64,000 bases of DNA, taken from Mucidula mucida (Eukaryota > Basidiomycota > Agaricomycetes > Agaricales > Physalacriaceae). Made by a program: the position numbers and the translations under genes. The notes below the pieces were generated by a model, which saw only the letters and a list, made by a program, of their open reading frames with translations, had not been told where the DNA came from and made no database searches. Below are positions 34,132-44,197 of this stretch, one piece after another. Within the stretch, counting starts at the first letter, position 1. The number at the start of each line of letters is the position of its first letter. The stretch is taken from assembly GCA_015501055.1 (NCBI GenBank), contig JADNYV010000054.1, positions 146,864 to 210,863 of the forward strand, written 5' to 3'.

Positions 34132-36152
34132 ATGGAAAAGGATCCCATCCTGCGTCAGTTCCTCGATGCTCCCAGCCACGGCGTCAGGTAATACTTGATC
34201 TTCCCAAAACTTGCTTGACTGACAGTGTACAGCTCTCTTGAGGATGTCTTTATATCCCTTAAAGACCACTTCCCCCCGTTACGCGATCAAGTCTTGCCCA
34301 CGACCAGCTCGTCTGACATTGACGACCTCATCAGCGATTTCCATAGGCTCATTACAGCTATACAGATTCGTCGAAATATTCTTGTTCCCATCCATCATAT
34401 TCCCGACGACATCATGATCCTTATCCTGCGGTACTATTGCTTCGGCACTACTGTTAAATACAGCCGGGACTCGTATTTGACAAACGAAAAGATCATATAC
34501 ACTTTGAGGTGGACCAAGCTTATGCTCGTGTGCCGTCGCTGGTACAATCTACTCCTCCATGACGGGCTTGTCTGGAGTTACCTCGATACCGGCCGTCTGC
34601 GCGCCTTCTCTCACATTCCCGTTCAAGTCGACCGCTCCCTAGACTACCTTATTTCGTTGCGACATCGCGATACCAATGATACCACTGCGTATGACCATAA
34701 CCTCGTGCCTTTAGCGCGTATTGCTCGTCGGATACGCCGGCTTGAGCTCAGATCTCTCAGTCCTACTTCCGTCATGAGCATCTTGAACAAGCTCTTACCA
34801 CACAAGCTCCCTGAACTGGAATCGCTCTACACACAACGAAGAGCAAAGACGACGAGCCACCACCTGTCCTTCCTGACAGCTTCTTAGCATTCCCGAAACT
34901 CTGTCGCGTTCAGAGCAAGGACGTCTTCTTGTCCATTAACTGTCTTCCTGAAAGATTGACAGAGCTGCGTCTATGCACTAGCCGCCGCAATATGCTCACG
35001 CCCCAGGTGGATGCGCCAACCTTTTTCAACACGCTTCTCAATCTCGGCAATCTTGAAATACTTCAAGTCAAAAGCTTTGTCCGCTGGTCAAAGCCCCAAA
35101 GACAGCTCGCCCCAGAGTTGCCCACCGTAACTCTGCCCAACCTCCGTATCCTGAATGTCGAAAATGGACGCCATGTTTTGGTTGCATTCCTCCTCTTCCT
35201 AGCAATTCCTCACCATGCGACAATACACATCACTGATCTTACCCCTGCACTGACTGCTCGCGACGTGTCTCGTAAGCTGTTCACACCCTTGAGGCATCAT
35301 TATCGTCACCCTTCCGTTGGACTTATTCGCATGATAACCCTCGATCCACTCGACGTAAAGGATGTCCATTTCACCTCCAGAGATATACAGATCCGCTGCT
35401 TCCGCAGCATTGATGTATCGCAAAAGATGATTCCCAAGTCTAGAGGCGACAAGGAAAAAACCGAGGACGGTGACGAAAAGGGCGTATTCTCGCTGCTGTT
35501 CACGTACCAGCGCGGTAAACACAGAAACCGCGTGTGCAGAAGACTATTCAGAGCCCTTTGCCATGGCGTTACTGTTCTTCATGTCCAGAACGTCTTGCGT
35601 CCGGAGAACACGATGTCTGTGGGATTATGGAAAGTCATTCTACTCTCGCTACCTAGTCTCTCAACACTTTATCTTGCCTCCGAGTCCGCCAGTACCCAGA
35701 CCTTTTCAGACGCCTTCCTTCGACTTTCGCATACACATCCCAAGACATTCCCCCGCATTCAGACTATTCACGTCTCTCACGACGGCTTGCCATATTTGGG
35801 ACGCGACGCAACAGAGGAGGAAACCGCAATACCGGCGGAATCTTACCGGAAACTGCGCGACGTTGCACAGCGTTTGAAAGAGCTGGGCCACCCGCTTTTG
35901 CACATTTCGTCAAGCAAGTTTTATTCGATATGGCCAGGTTCAAAACAGTCCAAGGAAATATCTCGTCTGGTCAAGACCTTCACGTATGATTCGGGAAAAG
36001 ACAACGCCAAGGTTTACAACCACAAGGATATTAAACGAAGGATTCGGGAGAGAAGAGAATATCAACGCAAGGTGTCTATAAAGTATGGCTGGGATTTGCC
36101 TGAGTCACCTTTGGAAGAGAGTGATTCCGAGGCTGGAGAGGCTGAAGTTTGA
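34132..36152 (+). CDS. F-box / leucine-rich-like protein with an internal frame shift
   Basis: Exon 1 (34132-34188) encodes MEKDPILRQFLDAPSHGV; after a short intron the second exon begins at about 34233 with SLEDVFISLKDHFPPLRDQV. The F-box is HHIPDDIMILILRYYCF plus TKLMLVCRRWYNLLLHDGL and VWSYLDTGRL, the usual IPxDIL..I.....VCRRW..L...P.LW pattern. Beyond it, LRR-like strands follow (LTELRLCTS, LPNLRILNVENGRH, LSTLYLASES). At about 34828-34838 (CTACACACAACG) the frame changes. The first frame stops at 34885-34887, while the other reads DEPPPVLPDSFLAFPKL and runs on to 36152. Removing one CA unit of the ACACACA run would join the two. Likely one gene of about 670 residues, SCF substrate receptor, target unknown. 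Confidence 0.7.
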
Positions 36153-36263
36153 GTGCTTCTTACAAGTCAAAACTTCTTCAACCTTGGAATTCAATCTATA
36201 GTATATGTGCTCGGGTAACATTAGATGGTATGTACAATAATGATAAAGTAGTGCTCATATACT

Positions 36264-37511
36264 TCATTGTCCAGTTCCCTGCCACCACTTGGAGAGTTTA
36301 GCGTAAGCGTACTTGATGCTCTTTGCTGGACCAGCGCTAAGAACACCTTTCGCCGTCTGAACAGTCGCAGGCCAACGCACGATGCTAGCCATTTCTATGA
36401 AACATTTCAGCATGACGAAGATATAGAGGAACTTGGCAACGAACCTTTCTGCAACATTTGAGGTAATGATGCGTCTCCCGCAACTTGAGCCCATGCGTCA
36501 TCAGTGTCCAAACTGCGTTGCCTCCTGATAGAATCCAACAACTTCTTCGGCAGCTTCCGCAGATGCTTCTCCCTAGCCAGTGCACTCATATCTTGTTCGA
36601 TTCCGTTCTGACCCCAATGCACACCAGGCAGCCCAACCACCAAACGTCTATAGAGTTCGTGGAATTGCGCTTCCTGCTTGCGAACAATGTTCCCTACTTT
36701 GCCTCTGTTCTCTGCGGGAAGAACCATCCGCGGATCACCAGCATAGGAGATGCCGGCGATCCGCTCGTACAGCTCTCGCTCGGTGAATTGTTGAGGGAGA
36801 GTAAGAAGGGCGGCGCGCACGGCACTGACAAGGTTGACCTGCTGGTTCAACCGCACCCGAGCATCGTCCTTGATTATACGTAGGGGCTTGTGCATGCGAC
36901 CAGCGAGATACAACGAGTCCCAGTTGAGGAGATCGGAGCAGAGATTGTCCACAGTGGTTACGCCGTACTTGATAGTGACACCATGCGAGGGAACATACGC
37001 ATTGAACCAGACCCCGGGCGCGATGGATTGAAAACGCGAAACATAGTCAGACCCGAGCGTGCGGGCGTGCAGGGGGTAATGAGAGGGAACTGGTGCATAT
37101 TTATCGAGTGGAAGTGGTCTGCGTGGGTGACGGCAAACATGAAATCAAGCATAGGCTTCTTGTCGGCTGTTTGGCCATCTTGCTCAAAGACGCCAGACCC
37201 GTATGCGAACGCATAACGTATCGGGGCATCAAAACCATCGACTATGCTTTCCAACAGTGCCCGCGTCGAGTCTGTGACTGGTAAAAGCTGATTGCGCCCA
37301 AATGTAGGCGGTAGCTGAGGCAATCGGTGATTGTGGGTGGTTTCCGCTCGACGGGGCTGCGGGTAGAGTCGTGTAGGGCGTTTTCTAGGCTGGGTGGCGG
37401 ACCGGGAGGTGGGGGATAGGTATTATTGGATGTAGGCAAGCTTTCGGTATTGAGATATCTCTGGCATGCGAGGGAGCGAGGAAGACGAGAGATGCGACGA
37501 GTAGCGAGCAT
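36264..37511 (-). CDS. TAM41: TAM41-type mitochondrial phosphatidate cytidylyltransferase, with two frame breaks
   Basis: Makes CDP-diacylglycerol in the mitochondrial inner membrane for cardiolipin synthesis. A presequence starts at 37511 (MLATRRISRLPRSLACQ). Core blocks: LPPTFGRNQLLPV, IRYAFAYGSGVFEQ, MLDFMFAVTHADHFHSINMH, SHYPLHARTLGSDYVSRFQ, APGVWFNAYV, GVTIKYGVTTVDNLCSDLLN, WDSLYLAGRMHKPLRI, then FTERELYERIAGISYAGDPR and RKVGNIV-like GKVGNIVRKQEAQFHELY. The last exon reads MASIVRWPATVQTAKGVLS and ends near 36264. The YGSGVFEQ and MLDF nucleotidyltransferase motifs are intact. Two one-base frame changes separate these blocks, near 37321-37325 and 37084-37090. Either this copy is damaged or the assembly has indels; the catalytic residues themselves are all kept. 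Confidence 0.85.
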
Positions 37512-37913
37512 ATTATAGTACAGATATATGAGTGATGGTCGTGGATTGAAAGCCATATGCGTCGCCTGCCGGCTTTTGGTACTCGGCCCGAATGCCGACA
37601 TCAATCATCATTGATCATGCGGTCGCGGTCTCGGTCATATCATTGACAGACGCCACTTAAATGGCTTGACTTGAATACTGAAATTTCAATACCCGATGGC
37701 ATTGCTAGCGCCGAAGCTGCTATTACTGAAGTGCCCAACATGTGAACCTGACATGTTCGCCCTAATGATGTTGCAGCGCGCCTTCTGTCGTGTACGTGCA
37801 AACTAGCTTTTCTTTCCATCTTCGCCCTCATCATACTTTAAGCCAGCTTTGCTGCTAGATAGCAACCACTCGTCAGTAGACTGAAACTGTTCTGTGTTTG
37901 ACTCACGAAAATC
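37512..37913. other. Intergenic, no gene seen
   Basis: Upstream of TAM41 and of the kinase fragment. Only short frames. Confidence 0.3.
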
Positions 37914-38669
37914 TATAGTTTTCGTCCACCTCCAAGTGTTATTAACTCATCTCTCCACCCTGATCGCTGGTGGGTTGAAGGGTTCGGTCTAGACAAGGAC
38001 ACAACATCAGAGTCTCACTCGATTATCCTTCGCAAGGGTCTGTATCGACTGACCCTCATTGCATCCCGCCGTGAATACTGGCTGAGCCCACCTCATACTG
38101 ACAATGCCGTGGCTTCCGCTTTCAACGAGGACCTGAAAGACAATCCCAAGTGGACCAAGCTGCATGTCCTGGGATCAGGTAGTAACGGCGTCGTCCGCGC
38201 TCTACGCAACAATGTTACCGGGCAGTACGTTGCTGAAAAAAGGATGACGCTTTCGCCACTCAGAAGCAACTACCGCAAAGAGACCCAAGTCATGCAGGGT
38301 GTATCCAACATCCACCTTGTGAAATATCTAGGGTAACCGTCATCGCACACATTGGACAATCCTTTTTCTGAACTTTCTCTACATTGGGAGTTCTATGACG
38401 AAAACCGGTGGCAGTTCTGTATCTACATGGAATATGTGCCTGGTGGAACTCTTGCTGGCCTTGCATCCTCCCTCCAACTCGACGGGATCCTTTCGCGTCA
38501 AGTCGTCAAAGGCTTGGCCTTTCTACACGACCGACAAATCGTTCACCGTGACATCAAAGGTGTAAATTTGTTCCTGACACTGAAAGGTTGTGTCAAGGTA
38601 GGGCATCTTGGCGGTGTGTCGGAAGTTAAGAGTATAAGCAGTATAATCTATAAGTCGTCCAGCGCTTAA
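37914..38669 (+). pseudogene. Protein kinase N-lobe to catalytic loop, truncated after the DFG position
   Basis: An open frame begins about 37914 (SLHPDRWWVEGFGLDKDT) and runs to 38336; a second exon follows from about 38352. Kinase motifs in order: glycine loop LGSGSNGVVRAL, AEKRM (the expected VAxK lysine), EYVPGGTLAGL hinge, VVKGLAFLHDRQIVHRDIKG then VNLFLT (HRDIKGxN loop). The DFG site reads VKVGHLGGV, so the magnesium-binding Asp is replaced, and the frame ends soon after at SSIIYKSSSA. The GSGSxGxV and HRDIKGxN pattern fits the STE11/MAPKKK-like group. No APE motif or C-lobe follows on this strand; the missing part lies inverted just downstream. Confidence 0.6.
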
Positions 38670-38935
38670 CTCTTTCTAGGGCCAACCTTTTTGTTTACTG
38701 GTGCACCACAGACGCAGAGGATGAATCAGAAAGCCTGAGGATTCAGCAATTTCGGACTTGTTTGAATAGTTATATCTGTGGCATCGTCTCCATTCATTAA
38801 TCAAGTGTACTCCAGTAATTGTGAACCATGGTCTGTTTCTCCAAAGTCCAACAGCAGTTTTATTCTCATCGATACATAACCATCGAACGCCATGATTGAT
38901 CACATTTCAATCAACAAGGACTACATTTCTCCGTA

Positions 38936-39300
38936 TCACTGAACAGTGAACCAAGCCATGCCCAGCAGCTGTGAGCTAGATGGTCTATCTCCTTCACGAT
39001 TGAATATTTCTCGGAGAGTGGTGCGCCACTCCGGGCCCACCGTCGCCAATAACTCTTCTGTGTACTGAATGTATAGAGGATCGTCGTAGTCCCATGAATC
39101 CAACTCAACCAGAGTCAATGATATGATAGTCGAGAATTGGTACATAACTCACGCGACAAAGTACTTGCCATCTCTGCAACTGTCTCCAGGGATGTCCCTG
39201 CAATTTCATCTCAACGACGACCATCCCAGGACTCCAGACATTGATTCTCGAGTCGTATGATTCACGCACAGCTTCAGGTGACATCGTTCGCGTTTCCTGT
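38936..39300 (-). pseudogene. Protein kinase C-lobe, inverted relative to the adjacent N-lobe
   Basis: On the minus strand, from about 39290 down: RTMSPEAVRESYDSRINVWS (APE motif as SPEAV, then D-x-W), PGMVVVEMKLQGHPWRQLQ (G..V.EM..G..PW), an intron, then LVELDSWDYDDPLYIQYTEE and GDRPSSSQLLGMAWF (the terminal RP...LL...F). These are subdomains VIII to XI. No N-lobe precedes it on this strand. It is the natural continuation of the fragment at 37914-38669, flipped. Expression as a kinase from this arrangement is not possible. Confidence 0.6.
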
Positions 39301-39518
39301 ACAGCATTGCTGCATTCTCCTGGCATTCTCTGATACCCATATGCGCACTTCGTACAGCGGTGCGCATGCGTACACAACGCGGGATTTTGCCTATGGCGCC
39401 TCCAGCGCGGATCCCCTTTCTCCTCAACGAGGATCTTGCGTACATTACCGCATAGATGTGTGATGCAATTTTCACAAAATGTATTTCATACAACAACTAG
39501 ACCTAACCCAAACTACGA

Positions 39519-41425
39519 TCAGTCATCCTTTTTAGGTATTTTGGGAGGTGGCGGGAAGCCGCTACCAGCTGTAGGATTGGGGGTAGGCGGGAATGAACCT
39601 GCTCCAGGTGGCGGTCCCGTGGGGAAGCCTCCACCCATCGCAGGATTAGGCGTTGGCGGAAACATGGAATAAGACGGGGTTCCAGGAAGAGGTGTTGCCT
39701 CAAATGGCGAGCCGGCCGAAGTTACAGCAGAGTCTACACCTAAACTTGACGTACGCATGCCTCGACTAGGCGGGGGAGGAACTGGGCTCCTTGGATTGGG
39801 CGAGTGGGGACCAAAGGCGCCTGGTGAAGAAAAGCTGTGACCTAGACTCGGTGTGCCAGGGTTCGAATATACAGGTTGCGAACCGAGGAATGGCGAACCG
39901 ACTGGCGTATTGGAATACGACCCATAACCGGGAACCGGAGATCCTGCGTAACCTGCGCCATCGACCGCCCACCCAGAACCTTGGCGTACAATCTTGCTGC
40001 GAGACCGAATTTCTCCTCCGCCCCATTTTGAACGTAGTCCTTTTCCCACCTTTGCACCTGATGCTTCTGCGGCAACAAGGCTTGCAGAATCATCGGTGCC
40101 AGCAACTACTTCGACGGCTTTGGTCGTCACGCGAATCGCGTAGCCCATACACACAAAGACACCACCAATAACACCGACGCATCTGGAACTGAGTTAAGCA
40201 ATACCGAAAGCGAAATGGAAAGGCCTTTACCGGATAATGAGTTGGACGAAAGACGTCGTGCGCTGATGAATAGTCAAACTCATCGGATCCAGGTCAAATT
40301 TGAAGAAGATTCCGGGGGTTCCACGGTTATGCTCTAACACCCGTGTATAATGGGTAACACTGTATTGATGGGTTCGCAATGGCTTTGAACGAGGGGCGAT
40401 GTATGTTGTCGGGACAACATGAAGGAAATATTGATATGCAACGAAAGCTGTAGATAGACCATTAGATTTTGCAGAGGGCCGCGGATTGTTGACGTACGAT
40501 CGTGGGTAACTTCAAAAGAATTGTCCAGAGGTTGAACCATTTCGGGGAAATGAGGTCCAAAGGAAAATTCTGTGATGACATGGGAAAGGTTCATAACTGG
40601 AGAGGTCGATGAGCCAGCGCGAACTAAATATCATACAAACAACTAACATTTGTGGTCGACGTGTTCGTGACTAGCATATCCATGCCCCAGAGTGGTGATA
40701 TGAAGGTTAGCTGTAACCTTCTTCACTTCGAGAGTACCCGAAACTCTGCACGCGGATCCATGTGGCTGATAGTTGTATGTCGGTTTGAATAGGTCGTCCG
40801 ATCCACGACGTAGAATAGTATCAAAGAAGCCTCGAGACTTTCTAGCTTGAGAAACAGCTTGCTGAACAGACAGAGCATCGGAATGAGCTCTGCATTACAA
40901 TGAGCGACGTCTGCGAGGGAAGCGAGGGCACGTACTTGAGCTTGGTAGCTTGACCGACATCAAATTTAGTCTACAAGGAGGATGAGATCGAACGAGCACT
41001 AGAACATGGTTCGTACCCCGTCACGGCGCAATCCATGCCCACTGAGGAATAACCTGTCTCCAACAGCATCTCTTAGATCCACACTAATGTCTACGCAAAG
41101 CTTAGAATCTTCGCTAATTCTGTAGAGATAACTCACATCTACAAGGCATGTTGACCACCAAGTCCACATTGATGTTCATGAAGCTCGACTGGTCCATATC
41201 GACCGAAAATTCGTGGTCCGGCCACCCAAATATAAACTCGCCGATATCATTGAGCATCAAGAGAAACGCCAGAAAGCTGACGAAGAGAGTCATAAAACCG
41301 CGCGACTCTGAGCGCGTCTTGAACGACGACGGGAGCTTGGGGAAGGCATCGAACTGGGCGAGCGGAACTGGCACGGCGGAGTCGAGCTTGTCAAGAATTG
41401 TCTTGTCGTCGTCGAAGGACGCCAT
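39519..41425 (-). CDS. ERV41: ERV41/ERGIC2-type COPII vesicle cargo receptor
   Basis: Cycles between ER and Golgi with Erv46. Starts at 41425 (MASFDDDKTILDKLDSAVP). Blocks: FDAFPKLPSSFKTRSESRGF, a membrane helix (MTLFVSFLAFLLMLNDIGEF), SFMNINVDLVVNMPCRY, ISVDLRDAVGDR, the lumenal domain with ANLHITTLGHGYASHEHVDH, MNLSHVITEFSFGPHFPEMV, QPLDNSFEVTHDPF and YFLHVVPTTYIA. It ends with a second helix (CVGVIGGVFVCMGYA). A long Gly/Pro-rich cytosolic tail of over 150 residues follows, with repeated FPPTPNP, ending KIPKKDD. The KKDD-like end recalls a C-terminal lysine retrieval signal, though the spacing is not standard. Tail length is greater than in yeast or human members. Confidence 0.9.
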
Positions 41426-41719
41426 AATGGCAGAAACGAGTAAAAGCTGGCACGCAACACGTCCTGACACGTCGACTTGATCCCCGTTGTTTGGCTTCCG
41501 CGTATAAATCAAACAAGCGGGGAAATCTATGCGATCTTTCGCCACAATCAATGCACAATCATCAGGCGATCGCATAGTGATTACAAGAGCAGAATTTACC
41601 TCGAAAAAGGCTATGAACTTCTCTCCGACTTGGTCCTACTTTCCAGTCCAGACCATCAATCGTTGATATCCAGGGTTAGGGTTAATATTCCCACCAGGCT
41701 TACTCTCCATCCAGCCATC

Positions 41720-42633
41720 ATGTCCTCAGACACTGAAGGGCCATTTGTGCAGTCCGGAGACCATCTCAACGATTTCCTGCGGCTATTCTGGCAGAGGCAA
41801 ATAGACGCTGCAGAACGGGAAACGCCCGACTTCCGGCACCCGGCACTTCCCCTAGCTCGCATCAAGAAGGTCATGAAGAGCGATCCAGATGTCAAGGTGA
41901 GGGTATTTAATACGCTTCGTCGGTCGATGATTAAATATAATAGTCGTGTTTAAGATGATTGCTGCTGATGGTGCGGCCATTCCTTACGCTTCATATGCTC
42001 AAGTGTGACCGTTTACTTTCGTAGCACCTATACTGTTCTGCAAAGCTTGTGAGAGTAGGTCGCACGCTGAGCGAAACTGCGCGTCAATAACTTATCATCG
42101 TGTAGTCTTCATAGCTGAAGTCACAGCGCGCGCGTTTCTTGTCGCGGATGCCAACAAAGTCAGCATTTACTTGTTCTACGCGATGTTTTGATTGAACAAA
42201 CTGCGGACCTTAGCGCCGAACCCTATCGCGTGCAGATATTGCAAAGGCTCTCAGCAAGACTGATCAATTTGATTTCCTCATAGACATCGTCCCCCGGGAG
42301 GAACTACCTTTCCCGACCGGAGGAGCAGCAGTCGGATCCAGCAATGTTCGAAGGGCAGTGCCCGCCACCACAAACATAGCCATGGTCAAGCATGAACATG
42401 TAAGTCCGCTCGACCGTGCCGCGGTGCGGAATTCTAATGGCCTCTCAGAATCCGAGACCGTTAGCTGGCATGTCGCTGGACCCAGGCACCATTGCAGAGA
42501 CGAGTCGTGGCCCACATCGATCAGAACTTGAAGAAGTAAGATGGTTGTCGCCCATTTCAGAGTCGCATTGACACCTTCGCAGTTCGAAACCCTCTTGAAT
42601 TCACGAACTATGCAAGAAAGACATGGTATTTGA
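41720..42633 (+). CDS. HAP5: HAP5/NF-YC histone-fold subunit of the CCAAT-binding factor
   Basis: Exons 41720-41896, 41955-41970, 42025-42054, 42106-42158, 42214-42399, 42449-42535 and 42583-42633. The histone fold reads [80 protein letters not shown] and [14 protein letters not shown]. PLARIKKxMK...MI and ACExF...T.RA are diagnostic of NF-YC. It pairs with Hap3/NF-YB and, with Hap2/NF-YA, binds CCAAT boxes, regulating respiration and carbon use. The C-terminal 90 residues are unstructured, ending TMQERHGI. A divergent arrangement with ERV41 leaves about 295 bp between starts. Confidence 0.93.
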
Positions 42634-44197
42634 TCAATCGATACGATTTTCTCTTATGGCGTCGGGCTGTCTGTGTTGAGTGCAGTTGTATTTTTATGTA
42701 TGAGCTTCCTGTAAATTATTACCACTTTCTTGTCCATGGCAGGATTACTTCGCCTTCTTGGTACCGTATTCAGAGCCGCGCCATCCCCCTTCAGCTTGGA
42801 AGCACTACGACCACAAAGAAAATATCCTCAAGTCTTGCGAAAGGATTTCAATAACTACATCAACACTGAACGAATTCCACGCACCCCTTCGACGGCTCTC
42901 CGTCTTTTCTACAGGTCCTCGGCCAGATATGCCGACCGCTATGTCAGTCCATGCAAGTCTTCGACAATACAAGGACTGCCTCATCCTGTATAAATTGACC
43001 AACGATTCCGAGTCAGACACGATCGTTGACCGGCGAAGGAAGGATACTTCGACGCAGCAGGAGAACGCGAAGCGCGCGTCTTGACTTCATAGCTCAACTA
43101 ACCCCTCAGCGTCGAGCCGGGCGTGTTCGATCTCTTTGAAAACGTGAAGGATGGGTCGTAATAAGTTAGACATTCTTTAGACATTCGATAGGGTCCAACC
43201 AACCGCTGCTATTTGACGGAGAGTTTCAAAGGTCCTGGTGCGGATTTAAGTGCATATATTATCGGCAGAAGTGAAGATGATGATGAGGAGGATATCGGCA
43301 TATCACCTAGCCAAATGAAAGCATCGCGCGGTTCAAGGCGGTCGAGATAAGAATTATGCCGTTGGCCTGGCGAAGCAGAACGGCATACATGTTACGGGAA
43401 TCCAGGGCGCCGACAGGATGATGTTGGTTGGCCCTTGTCTGGCAGACCATGAGGTTATGTAGTCCATTTCACTGTCACGACTCACAGGAACACCCTGACA
43501 TGATTTGATAGATTGAGGATAACGAAAACACTGAGCGTAAGATCGAAGTCTACGGGAGGAGGCCTTATCAGCGAAATTGAGATCCAGAAGTTGACTAAAG
43601 CTACAGCTGCGAAAGCGTCGCAGCCCGTCGCACCAACGAGAAACATCATGTCTTGCAGAGATACTTCTATTTGCCCTCTGCCACATATAGATTATTCTTG
43701 TTGAACTTGCTTGACGGAATTAGACCAGGTATCGTTGATCCATTATTAGTTATCGGGTCGACGCCTCCGGAGATTACGACCATAGAAGCAAGACGACAGA
43801 ACGATACGTATATTCCTGTGAACCTAGTAACTTCCGTGTCCTTAATTATTGCGTTAGCCAAGCTTGCCATCTCTGTGGCGCGAAAAATGAACGCACTTAT
43901 CATTATAGTTCCAGAAGATATCATTGGCATCCGGTCACGTATATTAATTAGGGCGAGGTAGACTGACGGCTCGTGCACAATATGATCTTCGTGGGGAGCC
44001 TGATGAATATTGCAAACGTATAAATTAGATGGACTACCGGAACACCTGAAAATCCTAGATACCTCAGATTTGGCTATTAATGAATGTGTAAATCCCCTGT
44101 GATAAATAGTCCTGTAAGTCCTGTGTATATCCGCTAGCCTGCTGCGCGTGAAGTACCGTGCCAGAGAAATTAAGGTATGACGCGTAGTAATGATTAA
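42634..44197. other. Gene-poor region with two weak ORF traces
   Basis: A plus-strand frame at 42716-43084 (YSEPRHPPSAWKHYDHKENI) lacks any family I can support. On the minus strand, frames at about 43980-43460 contain hydrophobic runs (MMFLVGATGCDAFAAVALVN, MPMISSGTIMISAFIF) that could be exons of a multi-helix membrane protein or its remains. Both are broken by stops, and neither is called as a gene. Confidence 0.35.

Noticed and set aside
42716..43084. Sulfatase-like fragment (PHxPxSAWKHYD-like text)
   Set aside because: Only a vague resemblance over about 15 residues; no catalytic motif, no clear exons.
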